Shown: piece after piece, positions 1-7,953 of the stretch | Position numbering within the stretch: the stretch's first letter is position 1 | Layout: each line of letters opens with the position of its first letter | Notes under the pieces: model-generated | The model's database searches: none | What the model was told of the DNA's origin: nothing | The model's input: the letters and a program-made list of their open reading frames with translations, nothing else | NCBI RefSeq assembly: GCF_014202755.1 | Contig: NZ_JACHHK010000003.1 | Span: forward strand, 62,001-126,000 | Direction of reading: 5' to 3' | DNA from: Catenisphaera adipataccumulans | GTDB lineage: Bacteria; Bacillota_I; Bacilli_A; Erysipelotrichales; Erysipelotrichaceae | DNA: 64,000 nucleotides | Program-made: the position numbers and the translations under genes

Positions 1-657
1 GACTTCAGCCAAGAATACATCCTTATCAAAGTCAACTTCCGGCAATACCAGCAAGTCTACTTTTCCGGTCACGACCGTCGAACCAGCCAGCCATCCGGCG
101 TCACGTCCCATTGTCTCCAGGACGAATACTTCTTCGCGGGTGTACACGTTGTAATCCAGCCAAGTTGCGTTGACAACTTCATTGGCAAATTTTGCACCGG
201 AAGCAAAGCCCGGGCAGTGATCGATGACCATCAGGTCATTATCGACCGTTTTCGGAATACCGACAAAACGCTGTTTGATGCCTTTTTTCTTTGCCCACTG
301 GCTCAATGCATCAACAGTATCCATGGAATCGTTTCCGCCGATGTAGAACATCACATCGATGTCGTGTTTTTCCATGATCTCAACCAGCTTCAAATAATCG
401 GTTTCATCGTTTCTCTTTAATTTGTAACGGCAGCTGCCTAAAGCGGAACTCGGTGTCTGACGGAGAATGCGGTTTTCGTATTCCGACATGTTCGTCAGAT
501 CGTACAGATGATCTTGTAAAATTCCTTCAATTCCGTTTAATCCGCCGTATACGTGATCGTATACAGGGTTTAATTGATTGGCACGGACAACACCGGCCAA
601 GCTTGCGTTAATGACGGTGGTCGGTCCACCGGACTGCGCAACTAAACAATTTCCCAT
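1..657 (-). CDS. PPi-type 6-phosphofructokinase, N-terminal part (truncated by window edge)
   Basis: Phosphorylates fructose 6-phosphate to fructose 1,6-bisphosphate in glycolysis. 219 codons are visible from ATG at 657; the C-terminus lies outside the window. The N-terminus carries the phosphofructokinase glycine loop (AQSGGPTTVINAS). Two positions decide the phosphoryl donor: the sequence reads GGNDS where ATP enzymes have GGDGS, and PKTVDND where they have PGTIDND. Asp and Lys at those sites are the known marks of pyrophosphate-dependent enzymes, so PPi rather than ATP use is inferred. The SD AGGAGG lies 10 nt before the ATG. It follows the ABC-F gene on the same strand and has its own promoter candidate. 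Confidence 0.88.
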   Translation of the reverse strand, partial: MGNCLVAQSGGPTTVINASLAGVVRANQLNPVYDHVYGGLNGIEGILQDHLYDLTNMSEYENRILRQTPSSALGSCRYKLKRNDETDYLKLVEIMEKHDIDVMFYIGGNDSMDTVDALSQWAKKKGIKQRFVGIPKTVDNDLMVIDHCPGFASGAKFANEVVNATWLDYNVYTREEVFVLETMGRDAGWLAGSTVVTGKVDLLVLPEVDFDKDVFLAEV

Positions 658-687
658 TGTCGTATTTCCTCCTATTTCATTATGAAT

Positions 688-716
688 ATTTTATCACATC
701 ATATAGGCTTTTTCAC
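688..716 (-). promoter_or_regulatory. promoter candidate for the phosphofructokinase
   Basis: On the minus strand GTGAAA (711-716), a 17-bp spacer, then TAAAAT (688-693) preceded by TG one base upstream (extended -10). It lies between the ABC-F stop codon and the SD of the phosphofructokinase. No terminator was seen after the ABC-F gene, so readthrough is also possible. Confidence 0.45.
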
Positions 717-717
717 T

Positions 718-2574
718 CTATTTTCCTTCCAATTCCTCCATTTTTTCTTCCCACTCCGACATCAGTTTCTGGATCTCATTGTGTTTGTCATCAATATCGG
801 CATCGAGCGTCTCCATCTTTTTAAAGTCTTGATAAAATTCCGGCTCATACCGCAGTTCCCGCAGACTTTCAAGATCTTTCTCGGCTTCCTCCAACATGTT
901 CTCCAGTTTTGCGATCCGGTTGCGCAGCGCTTTTTCATTTTGGAATTTGGCTTTGCCCGTCTGTGGTTTTTCGATTTCTGACGGCTGCAGATCCTCTGTT
1001 GAATGATCCATATAATCTTGATAACCAAGATCAAAGACTTTTGCGCCGCTGCCTAGATCCAACACACGCGTTGCCATCTTCTGTAAAAACATCCGGTCAT
1101 GACTGACAAACAACAAGGTGCCGTCATACGCCTGCAGCGCGTTTTCCAGTGCCTCCTTGCCGGGAATATCCAAGTGATTGGTCGGCTCATCGAGGATCAG
1201 CAGGTTATCATGCCGCAGCATCAAACAGGCCAAGGCCAGCCGTACTTTTTCACCGCCGGACAGATCATTAACTTCTTTGAACACCTCATCCTGCGTAAAT
1301 AAAAATGCAGCCAGCGTATTGCGGATCTCCGTCTGAGTGCTCAGCGGAAAACGGTCCCACAATTCATCCAAAACAGTCTTATCTGAAGACATCTGGGCGC
1401 TTTCCTGATCGAAATAACCGACATCGATCTGATGACCAAATGCATAGTGGCCGCTTAATGCCGGCAGCTGGCCGATCAATGTCTTCAGCAGTGTACTTTT
1501 GCCGGTTCCGTTAGGACCGATCACAGCCAGGCGCTGGCCGGCCATCAATTCCACATTCACTTCCGCCAACGGATGATCATAACCGATCGACAGATGCTCA
1601 ACTTTCAAGACGCGGCGTCCGCCTTTCCGGCCGCTGGAAAACGAAGCATGCATCATCTGTTCATCCGCCCTGACATCCTGGATCCGTTCCATGCGGTCTA
1701 AATATTTCTGCTTACTTTGGGCAAAAGACGCTTTACTGCTTTTGGAGCGGAATTTTGCGATCAGTTCTTCCAAACGTTTGATTTCCTGCTGCTGCCGAAC
1801 ATAAGCCTCATGATTTTTCTGCAGATATTCCTTTTTGGCTTCTGTATAATGCGTATAGCTGCCGACATAACGCATGGTTTTTCCATATTCGATTTCCACG
1901 ATTTCATCTGCAACATGATCGATAAAAGTTCGGTCATGACTGACCAGTACGACCGCAAACGGATAATGACGCAGATATTTCTCCAGCCACTCGACTGCCT
2001 GCAGATCCAGGTGATTGGTCGGTTCATCCAATAAAAGAATATCCGGCTTGCTTAAGAGCAGCTTCACCAATGCGATCCGTGTTTTCTGCCCTGAACTGAA
2101 CTCGCTCAGCTTCTTCTGCAGATCCGCTTCTTCAAATTGAAAATGGAAAAAAACATTGCGGATCTCTACATCATATTGATAGCCGTTCATCGCTTCAAAA
2201 CGCGCCTGCATATCCGCATATCGGCTCAGTATTTTCTCATCTGCCTGTTCCTGCAGCTGCTGTTCCGTTTCGCGCATCGCCTGTTCCAGATGCCGTACTT
2301 CAGCAAAGGCTTTCAGCAATTCCTCATAGACCGTACAGGACTCATCGGGAAACGTGATCTGTGCCAGATAACCAATACGTGTATCACCGGCAATAAAACG
2401 ATCGCCGGCATCCGCCTGTTCCTGTCCGCATAGTATCCGTAACAAGGTCGTCTTGCCGCAGCCATTGCGGCCGATCAGTGCGATCTTTTCCTTATCACGA
2501 ACCCGAAGCGATGCATCCAGCAGCACCTCCTGGGTGCCGTAGGATTTTTTAATGTGATTCAGTTGTGCTTTCAC
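718..2574 (-). CDS. ABC-F family ATPase (duplicated ABC cassette, ribosome-associated type)
   Basis: Soluble protein of 618 residues with two ATP-binding cassettes and no membrane segment, the ABC-F layout; family members act on ribosomes in translation or antibiotic protection. Walker A motifs are GRNGCGKTT and GPNGTGKST. The second signature is canonical (LSGGEK), the first is degenerate (FSSGQK). Both Walker B regions read LLDEPTNHLD or LILDEPTNHLD. A charged linker follows cassette 1 and a ~70-residue coiled coil ends the protein, as in YdiF/Uup-like members. I choose GTG at 2574: GAGGGGG lies 6 nt upstream and the family N-terminus starts there; the longer frame to 2619 lacks these supports. 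It overlaps the upstream gene by 26 nt. The exact subfamily is not resolved. Confidence 0.88.
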   Translation of the reverse strand: MKAQLNHIKKSYGTQEVLLDASLRVRDKEKIALIGRNGCGKTTLLRILCGQEQADAGDRFIAGDTRIGYLAQITFPDESCTVYEELLKAFAEVRHLEQAMRETEQQLQEQADEKILSRYADMQARFEAMNGYQYDVEIRNVFFHFQFEEADLQKKLSEFSSGQKTRIALVKLLLSKPDILLLDEPTNHLDLQAVEWLEKYLRHYPFAVVLVSHDRTFIDHVADEIVEIEYGKTMRYVGSYTHYTEAKKEYLQKNHEAYVRQQQEIKRLEELIAKFRSKSSKASFAQSKQKYLDRMERIQDVRADEQMMHASFSSGRKGGRRVLKVEHLSIGYDHPLAEVNVELMAGQRLAVIGPNGTGKSTLLKTLIGQLPALSGHYAFGHQIDVGYFDQESAQMSSDKTVLDELWDRFPLSTQTEIRNTLAAFLFTQDEVFKEVNDLSGGEKVRLALACLMLRHDNLLILDEPTNHLDIPGKEALENALQAYDGTLLFVSHDRMFLQKMATRVLDLGSGAKVFDLGYQDYMDHSTEDLQPSEIEKPQTGKAKFQNEKALRNRIAKLENMLEEAEKDLESLRELRYEPEFYQDFKKMETLDADIDDKHNEIQKLMSEWEEKMEELEGK

Positions 2575-3877
2575 TGAATTCCCCCTCGATCTCAAAATAA
2601 TCGATAATGCCGTCAGCAATACTTTTTGCCAGTTTCGCTTTATGATTTTTGTAATAGTTCACACTGCCTTCATCATCGACATTCGCATACTGCACATACA
2701 CGCCGTACATACCGAATGCATTCCGATAACGCCGGTTCAGATCCGCATTGTCCATCGTACCGGCATAGGTCACTTTGGCACCGCTTTCCCGCAGCTGCGG
2801 ATAATACTCATATTTTGTATCTTTTCCGGCATCGTTCTGAATCAGATCATCGTAATAAACACCCGCATTCAGGCCGGTATCACTATCATCCGATCCGTAC
2901 AATTCCACATTGTTCTGTTCGCATTCATATGCGATCGTATTGGCCAGATTTCCGGATGTATACGGCGATACGACCAGGATCGGACGATCAATTTCGTCAT
3001 CGCTCATCAAGCCCAGTGACAAATAAACCTTGGCTTCCTGTTCGTAGCCGCGGCCGATCCGGCTCTTCTTGCCGTAATACGACGAATATTCATTCTTTTT
3101 TCGGGAGATCTTGACCCGCAGGCCTTTTTTCTCCAGCTTCTTTTTGATCTTCAGCGCCAGTTCGTAATTATCTTCCTGTGACAGGCCGTTACCTTTATCA
3201 CCTGAATCATTGGTATCGCTTTCTGGATCGTAGACATTGCCGCCCGGATCGATCATGACGTCTATTTTCTCAACGATCGGGATCGTATCCATAACACTGA
3301 TGAAGCAATAGTTTTCCGATAAGTTTACCCCGGCATCGCTGAATAAATCTTTATCGGCCTCTAATTTGATTGTTTTTACTTTTTTATGCCGACGCATCGT
3401 CTGAAAGGATTTCGAATGCACAGAATGATCCATATACACGCGTTTTTTTGTATAATGATCATATACAAAAACTTCATAGAGCCCTTCTGGCAGCTGACCG
3501 AGCTTGATGCCGTCTTCTCCGCCGGAGCCGAACGTATAACTGAGTTCTTCTCCGGTTTCAACATTTTTCAGCAGTACGGTCATGCCATTGGTCGCATCAG
3601 AAGAATTTGCTTTCGAATGATAAAGCTTCAAGGACTCTCCGTAGATCGAATACGTATCGATCTGGTATTCGTTATCATACGAAGTATTTACATTCTGCTG
3701 AATGACATCGTTATCCAGCGTATCGATATACGACTGCGACAGCCGATCGATCTGCGAAGGACGCGTAGCATATAAAAAGATGGCCACGACGGCCAGTGCG
3801 ATCGTTACGATCAATAAAATGACTGTCTTCGGATCTTTGAATACGTAACGAAGCGTACTGTTCTTTTTCTTTCCCAT
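2549..3877 (-). CDS. membrane-anchored amidase_3-fold protein with a degenerate active site
   Basis: 442 residues: a basic cytoplasmic N-terminus, one membrane segment (about 19-39), a β-rich middle domain (about 60-190) and a C-terminal domain (about 205-435) that follows the N-acetylmuramoyl-L-alanine amidase (Amidase_3) order. The strand, 'SRKKNE' and closing 'GIIDYF' landmarks are present, but the catalytic positions are changed. DPGHGG reads DPGGN, the metal-binding Glu before the first helix aligns with Gln in GLSQED, the second His (SIHAN) is SLGLM, and the catalytic Glu near the end aligns with Gln (YVQYAN). Inference: no zinc hydrolase activity, and a role as a wall-binding or regulatory pseudoenzyme on the outer face. 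It has its own promoter right at the ATG; its tail overlaps the ABC-F start. Confidence 0.7.
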   Translation of the reverse strand: MGKKKNSTLRYVFKDPKTVILLIVTIALAVVAIFLYATRPSQIDRLSQSYIDTLDNDVIQQNVNTSYDNEYQIDTYSIYGESLKLYHSKANSSDATNGMTVLLKNVETGEELSYTFGSGGEDGIKLGQLPEGLYEVFVYDHYTKKRVYMDHSVHSKSFQTMRRHKKVKTIKLEADKDLFSDAGVNLSENYCFISVMDTIPIVEKIDVMIDPGGNVYDPESDTNDSGDKGNGLSQEDNYELALKIKKKLEKKGLRVKISRKKNEYSSYYGKKSRIGRGYEQEAKVYLSLGLMSDDEIDRPILVVSPYTSGNLANTIAYECEQNNVELYGSDDSDTGLNAGVYYDDLIQNDAGKDTKYEYYPQLRESGAKVTYAGTMDNADLNRRYRNAFGMYGVYVQYANVDDEGSVNYYKNHKAKLAKSIADGIIDYFEIEGEFSESTTESH

Positions 3878-3884
3878 ACCCTTA

Positions 3885-3913
3885 TTTATACCATAGTTCG
3901 GTGCGGTTGGCTA
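3885..3913 (-). promoter_or_regulatory. promoter placed at the start codon of the amidase-like gene
   Basis: Minus-strand TAGCCA (3908-3913), 17-bp spacer, TATAAA (3885-3890) with TGG just upstream (extended -10). Only 7 nt separate the -10 from the ATG at 3877, so the expected transcript starts at or next to the start codon; no usable SD fits. Confidence 0.5.
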
Positions 3914-3914
3914 T

Positions 3915-3939
3915 GAAAAGAGGGCTGCCGAAGCAGCCC
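3915..3939 (-). terminator. terminator of asnS
   Basis: Minus-strand hairpin GGGCTGC-TTCG-GCAGCCC (3922-3939) followed by TCTTTTC, a few bases after the asnS stop. Confidence 0.8.
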
Positions 3940-3945
3940 ATTGAT

Positions 3946-5301
3946 TTAAAAAATCAAATTTCTTGGTGTACGCGGATACGGTTCCACGTCGCGGATATTC
4001 TGAATTCCGCTCATATACATCAACATGCGGTCAAAGCCCAATCCAAAGCCGCTGTGCTTGCAGCCGCCGAAACGGCGCAGATCCAGATACCACTGCAGAA
4101 TGTCCTGATTCATGCCCATGTCTTTCATACGCTGCTCCAGAACATCGTAACGCTCTTCACGTTGACTGCCGCCGACCAGTTCACCGACATACGGCACGAG
4201 CAGATCGCAGGCGGCCACCGTCTTTTGGTCATCGTTGACACGCATGTAGAATGCCTTGATGTCTTTTGGATAATCGATCAGGAACACAGGGCCGTCCACG
4301 ATTTTTTCACAAATATATCGTTCATGTTCGCTCTGCAGATCCATGCCCCAGAAAATATCCTGATTTTCAAATTGATCCTTGGCTTTCAATAAATGTTCAA
4401 TGGCTTCCGTATAAGTCATGCGCTGGAAATGAGAATCAGCGACCTTCTGAATACGTTTTACACAATCGTGGTCGATCATTTTCTCAAAGAAAGCAAACTC
4501 TTCCGGACAATGTTCCAGGCAGTAACGAATACAAAATTTCATCATCTCTTCGATGCAGTCCATATCATCATCCAAGTCCGCAAACGCCAGTTCCGGCTCG
4601 ATCATCCAGAATTCGCTCGCATGACGGGTCGTGTTGGAGTTTTCCGCACGGAATGTCGGTCCGAATGTATATACATTGCGGTATGTCAGCGCAAACGGTT
4701 CGACATGCAGCTGGCCGGAAACGGTCAGCTGGGCGTGTTTGCCGAAGAAATCTTTCTCATAGTGATCATCGCTGCGGGTCGTGACGGTAAAGCACTCGCC
4801 GGCCCCCTCAGCGTCGTTGCCGGTAATGACCGGGGTATGTACATAGACAAAACCACGTTCCTGGAAGAACGTATGGATTGCCATACTTAAGACCGAACGC
4901 AACCGGAAGACCGCATAATAAGTATTCGCACGCGGACGGATATGCGGGATTTCACGCATATACTCAAAACTATGACGTTTTTTCTGCAGCGGGTAGTCAT
5001 GGTCGCACATTCCAAGTACTTCTACTTTTTCAGCCTGAATTTCAAATGGCTGTTTGCCGTCCGGCGTCGCTTTAAATGTGCCTGTCACCTCGACCGCCGA
5101 ACCCAATGTGATCTTTGCGATCTCATCAAAGCCGTCCTGCTCGGCAGAATACACAACTTGGGCATTGGCAAAACAAGAACCATCATTGATGACTAAAAAT
5201 CCAATGTTCTTGCCTTTGCGGTTCGTCCGTACCCAGCCTTGCAGTACAACTTGTTTCCCATCGTATGCCGATACATCTGCTGCTAACTTCTTCACTAACA
5301 T
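3946..5301 (-). CDS. asnS: asparaginyl-tRNA synthetase
   Basis: Charges tRNA-Asn with asparagine in the cytoplasm. 451 residues, the usual length. The N-terminal OB-fold anticodon-binding domain (about 1-110, 'VLQGWVRTNRKGKNIGF') precedes a class II catalytic core with motif 2 (TFRAENSNTTRHASEFWMIE) and motif 3 (GFGLGFDRMLMY). The C-terminus RDVEPYPRTPRNLIF is typical of the Asn enzyme; the lysyl and aspartyl enzymes end differently. GGGAGG lies 7 nt before the ATG. The upstream leader is a T-box, so expression should rise when uncharged tRNA accumulates. A terminator follows the stop. Confidence 0.95.
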   Translation of the reverse strand: MLVKKLAADVSAYDGKQVVLQGWVRTNRKGKNIGFLVINDGSCFANAQVVYSAEQDGFDEIAKITLGSAVEVTGTFKATPDGKQPFEIQAEKVEVLGMCDHDYPLQKKRHSFEYMREIPHIRPRANTYYAVFRLRSVLSMAIHTFFQERGFVYVHTPVITGNDAEGAGECFTVTTRSDDHYEKDFFGKHAQLTVSGQLHVEPFALTYRNVYTFGPTFRAENSNTTRHASEFWMIEPELAFADLDDDMDCIEEMMKFCIRYCLEHCPEEFAFFEKMIDHDCVKRIQKVADSHFQRMTYTEAIEHLLKAKDQFENQDIFWGMDLQSEHERYICEKIVDGPVFLIDYPKDIKAFYMRVNDDQKTVAACDLLVPYVGELVGGSQREERYDVLEQRMKDMGMNQDILQWYLDLRRFGGCKHSGFGLGFDRMLMYMSGIQNIRDVEPYPRTPRNLIF

Positions 5302-5320
5302 ATTCTTTCCTCCCTAAAAA

Positions 5321-5525
5321 TAAAAAAACGTTCCTACAGTTAGGAACGATGTTTCACCGCGGTACCATCCTATTTCGGTATGCTCTTTAAGATTAACGCT
5401 CGGACACGGAATCGTCTACTGTTCTTTCTCCGATTCAGCTCGGCAGGCGTTCCGCACATGCGCTCTTGCCTTGCCTTTCACCGTTCGCAAGTCGCTTTAT
5501 CAAGAGATTGCCGTACAGTCCTGCG
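5321..5525 (-). promoter_or_regulatory. T-box riboswitch leader of asnS
   Basis: The leader between rex and asnS carries the T-box core AGGATGGTACCGCG (5358-5371), matching the consensus AGGGTGGNACCGCG. It is followed by a terminator hairpin CGTTCCTA-CAGT-TAGGAACG with a T run (5321-5348). A further stem, GAATCG paired with CGATTC, lies upstream of the core. T-boxes sense uncharged tRNA and here would control asnS. An AAC triplet, as expected for asparagine, occurs in the leader, but I could not fold Stem I well enough to assign the specifier. The transcription start may lie inside the 3' end of rex. Confidence 0.88.
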
Positions 5526-6158
5526 TCATTGCTTTTGATGCATAGAATTGGATTCAAAAACCAATTCTTGAATTGATGATACCACATCGACGACCTTCAC
5601 GACAACCCCTTTCGGCACCACAAAATGCTGATGGGTAAAATCCACGATTCCCGTAATGCCGTTATCCAGCAGCAAGTCGACCGTAGACTGCACTTTATGG
5701 CTGATCGTCAAAATTGCGATATGGCAGCCAGCCGGAATACGCTCTTCCAGTTCATCCATCGGATAAACTTGAATACCGAACTGTTCGTAGCATTTTGCCG
5801 GATCAGCATCAAATGCACAAACAATTTCTCCGACCACATAATCCCAATTATTATAGTGCATCAGTGCACGGCCTAAGTTGCCGGCACCGATCAGAATGAT
5901 CTTTTCATCAAAATCCACACCCAGCTGGCGGTTAAAGATCTCGATCAAATCATCGACATTATAACCGTATCCTTGTTTGCCAAGATTTCCCAGAAAGGAG
6001 AAATCCCGTCGGATCGTCGTCGGTTCTACATTCACTAATTCCGCCAGTTCTTTGGACATGACACGGGTCTTTCCGTGTTTCTGCAGACGGCGCAAAGCTT
6101 TCAAATAAACCGGATAGCGCTGAAACGTCGCTTTCGGGACACTCTTTGAACCATTCAT
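5526..6158 (-). CDS. rex: redox-sensing transcriptional repressor Rex
   Basis: Senses the NADH/NAD+ ratio and represses fermentation and energy genes when NADH is low. 210 residues: N-terminal winged helix (about 1-80, with 'RVMSKELAELVNVEPTTIRR') and a Rossmann domain (about 85-205) with the dinucleotide motif IGAGNLGRAL. The SD GGAG lies 10 nt before the ATG. Two copies of the Rex operator sit on its promoter, so autoregulation is likely. The asnS T-box leader begins directly after its stop. Confidence 0.95.
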   Translation of the reverse strand: MNGSKSVPKATFQRYPVYLKALRRLQKHGKTRVMSKELAELVNVEPTTIRRDFSFLGNLGKQGYGYNVDDLIEIFNRQLGVDFDEKIILIGAGNLGRALMHYNNWDYVVGEIVCAFDADPAKCYEQFGIQVYPMDELEERIPAGCHIAILTISHKVQSTVDLLLDNGITGIVDFTHQHFVVPKGVVVKVVDVVSSIQELVFESNSMHQKQ

Positions 6159-6181
6159 TTTTCATCAACTCCGTCGTTTAT

Positions 6182-6210
6182 ATTTTAGCTATTTGTGAAG
6201 TATTTTACAA
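6182..6210 (-). promoter_or_regulatory. rex promoter
   Basis: Minus-strand TTGTAA (6205-6210), 17-bp spacer, TAAAAT (6182-6187). The -35 is inside Rex operator 1. Confidence 0.55.
6193..6210. promoter_or_regulatory. Rex operator 1
   Basis: TTGTGAAGTATTTTACAA, an imperfect inverted repeat of the TTGTGAA-N4-TTCACAA class bound by Rex. It covers the -35 of the rex promoter. Confidence 0.75.
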
Positions 6211-6215
6211 GTGAG

Positions 6216-6233
6216 TTGTGAAATATTTTACAA
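6216..6233. promoter_or_regulatory. Rex operator 2
   Basis: TTGTGAAATATTTTACAA, a second copy 23 bp from operator 1 (about two helical turns), suggesting side-by-side binding of two Rex dimers. Confidence 0.75.
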
Positions 6234-6242
6234 ATGTAAGCG

Positions 6243-6860
6243 TTATTTTAACGGCGTGCGCATCATCCGATCCAATTTAGCCAAGGGTGCATCAATTTGA
6301 TGAAGCCAGCTTTCAAAGCGATCATCCATGATCTTAATATACCCGCTGTGCAGGGCGAAAAGAAGCACGATAAAGAATGTCGCCAAAGAAATGATCAATC
6401 CCCATAAAAAAGCCATCCGAAATAACAACACCAGAACAACTAGCAAGATCGCATAGATCCAAACATCTGCTTTTAAGACTTTTCGTTCATATTTCGTATA
6501 ATAAGCACTGTATAAATTGGGTTGAGATTTCAGCAAGGCTTTGACCGAGGGATCCGTGTAGTTGGTGAACGTGATCCGCGGGAATTCTTTCTGGCGGCGC
6601 TCCCGCCGGCGCAGAGACATCAGCTGCTGCATGCGCACCAGGCAAAAAAGTCGGCCCTTGGTATTGCTGGTCTTTTTGTATTTGTAATAATACAAAGTCA
6701 AGAGCATCATATAATCATCATCTGTGATCGTATCATCGCTCATCGCCCCTGTGAAATCCGTCAGCATTTCGTTGGTCCGCCTGGAAATAGTCATCAAATC
6801 ATTGTTGATGTTCAGCTCCAGCTGATGCAGACCGCCGACATACTTATCGCGATTACTCAC
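6243..6860 (-). CDS. unknown two-TM protein, last gene of the rapZ operon
   Basis: 205 residues of no recognised family. The N-terminal ~120 residues are predicted soluble, helical and charged (a basic patch RRRERRQKEF). Two adjacent membrane segments (about 131-150 and 153-172) form a hairpin, and a short charged tail follows. Both ends would be on the same face, probably the cytoplasm. It overlaps the TSCPD gene by 8 nt, so translation is probably coupled. The Rex operators begin just behind it. Confidence 0.7.
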   Translation of the reverse strand: MSNRDKYVGGLHQLELNINNDLMTISRRTNEMLTDFTGAMSDDTITDDDYMMLLTLYYYKYKKTSNTKGRLFCLVRMQQLMSLRRRERRQKEFPRITFTNYTDPSVKALLKSQPNLYSAYYTKYERKVLKADVWIYAILLVVLVLLFRMAFLWGLIISLATFFIVLLFALHSGYIKIMDDRFESWLHQIDAPLAKLDRMMRTPLK

Positions 6861-7107
6861 TCGTATGCTCCTTTAATGCTGCCGCAATTTGATCCGGACA
6901 CGACGTTGTCTTGAAACCGCACTGAATGCCGTTCAACCGCTCGATAACTTGATCGACGGGCATGCCCGTGATCAACGCTCCGATTCCTTTCAGATTGCCG
7001 TTGCAGCCGCCTTCGGCGGAAAAATCAACGATCCGGCCATCTTCGATCGTAAAATGGAACATCCGGGGACAAACGCCTTTCGGCCGGAAATTAAATTCTT
7101 GTTTCAT
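6853..7107 (-). CDS. small TSCPD-domain protein (TIGR03905 type)
   Basis: 84 residues, carrying the motif TSCPDQIA that names the TSCPD family, plus Cys at 'GVCPRM', 'GGCNGN' and 'IQCGF'. The same fold occurs at the C-terminus of vitamin B12-dependent ribonucleotide reductases, where cysteines matter; the function of the stand-alone form is not established. The cysteine spacing suggests metal or redox chemistry, which is inference. It overlaps both neighbours in the operon. Confidence 0.85.
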   Translation of the reverse strand: MKQEFNFRPKGVCPRMFHFTIEDGRIVDFSAEGGCNGNLKGIGALITGMPVDQVIERLNGIQCGFKTTSCPDQIAAALKEHTSE

Positions 7108-7594
7108 AATGAATCCTCCTTAAAATCAACTGCACAAAGAGCGCGATCAATAAGCCGCTGACAATGGACAAAGCCAGCAGCACCGGTAAATACAGCTGCA
7201 TAAAATACTGCTGATAGATCCACGTGATCGCCAGGACCTGTCCGGCACTGTTAGCAGCAGCACCGGCCACACTGATACCGAAAATCGAGAACCATTTCGT
7301 CTGTACGGCCAGGCTCATCGTCGCTAATGCCGCCAGTCCGCCGGAAAGTGACAGCCAAAATGCCACGGAAAACAACGTTCCCTGCAGCAGCGCCGATAAA
7401 AAGATCCGTCCCAGGCCGACGATCCACATGGATTTTCGGTCGTACATCTGCAGCGCCATCAAGGATGCGATATTCGCAAACCCGATTTTATACCCCGGCA
7501 CGATGGCAGCGACCGGCAGCAGGCTCTCGAGCAGCTGCAATATGATCCCCACCGCCATGAGAAACGAAAGCGTCACACTTTTTCGTACCGTCAT
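7091..7594 (-). CDS. Gx_transp family membrane protein (EetB-like)
   Basis: 167 residues with about five hydrophobic helices, small and glycine/alanine rich. It matches the Gx_transp family, often annotated as 'heptaprenyl diphosphate synthase component I' although it has no prenyl synthase motif. Family members resemble substrate-binding membrane subunits of ECF-type transporters. It overlaps the NusG_II gene by 4 nt; the same pair (EetA/EetB) occurs in the flavin-based extracellular electron transfer locus of Listeria. A flavin or quinone-related role is inference from that pairing. Confidence 0.78.
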   Translation of the reverse strand: MTVRKSVTLSFLMAVGIILQLLESLLPVAAIVPGYKIGFANIASLMALQMYDRKSMWIVGLGRIFLSALLQGTLFSVAFWLSLSGGLAALATMSLAVQTKWFSIFGISVAGAAANSAGQVLAITWIYQQYFMQLYLPVLLALSIVSGLLIALFVQLILRRIHYETRI

Positions 7595-7953
7595 TGGATC
7601 ACCGTATCCTCGTTGCTCTGTTCATCACTTTCAATGGTGATGACAGTCTCATTGGGCAGACAGACGATCGGTGTGTTCGGATCGGAAACATAGCCCTGCT
7701 GGCTGCAGATATGCCTCGGACTGTTTTCCTGCGTGACCCGGATCTGTCCGTCTTTGACCTGAATATACACCTTGCCCAGTTTCCCGTCGACTGAATATTT
7801 TCCGTCTTTGGATAAATCGATCCGCATGACCTCCTGATCCGACACCGTCACGACTGCCTGCGAAGCCTGCGGCACATGGTTCAGCAGCGGTACGATCAAA
7901 CCCGCTGAAAGGATCATGATTGCTACGATCAGGATCTTATCTGCACGTGTCAT
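7591..7953 (-). CDS. NusG_II (DUF1312) domain protein, EetA-like
   Basis: 120 residues: one N-terminal membrane anchor (about 5-25) and an extracytoplasmic NusG domain II-like β-domain (about 35-110). Two cysteines, in HICSQQGY and PIVCLPN, are the typical pair of this family and may form a disulfide or bind a cofactor. Despite the name it has no NusG transcription role (no NGN or KOW part). Paired with the Gx_transp gene downstream and overlapping by 4 nt, as in EetA-EetB loci. Confidence 0.8.
   Translation of the reverse strand: MTRADKILIVAIMILSAGLIVPLLNHVPQASQAVVTVSDQEVMRIDLSKDGKYSVDGKLGKVYIQVKDGQIRVTQENSPRHICSQQGYVSDPNTPIVCLPNETVITIESDEQSNEDTVIQ

Noticed and set aside
3941-3957. Small inverted repeat TTGATTT/AAATCAA at the asnS stop
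   Set aside because: Pure A/T stem without a following T run; the GC-rich hairpin at 3922-3939 is the better terminator.
7591-7953. NusG paralogue acting as an antiterminator for the glycan locus
   Set aside because: The protein has a membrane anchor and only the NusG_II-like domain; it lacks the NGN and KOW parts needed for RNA polymerase binding.
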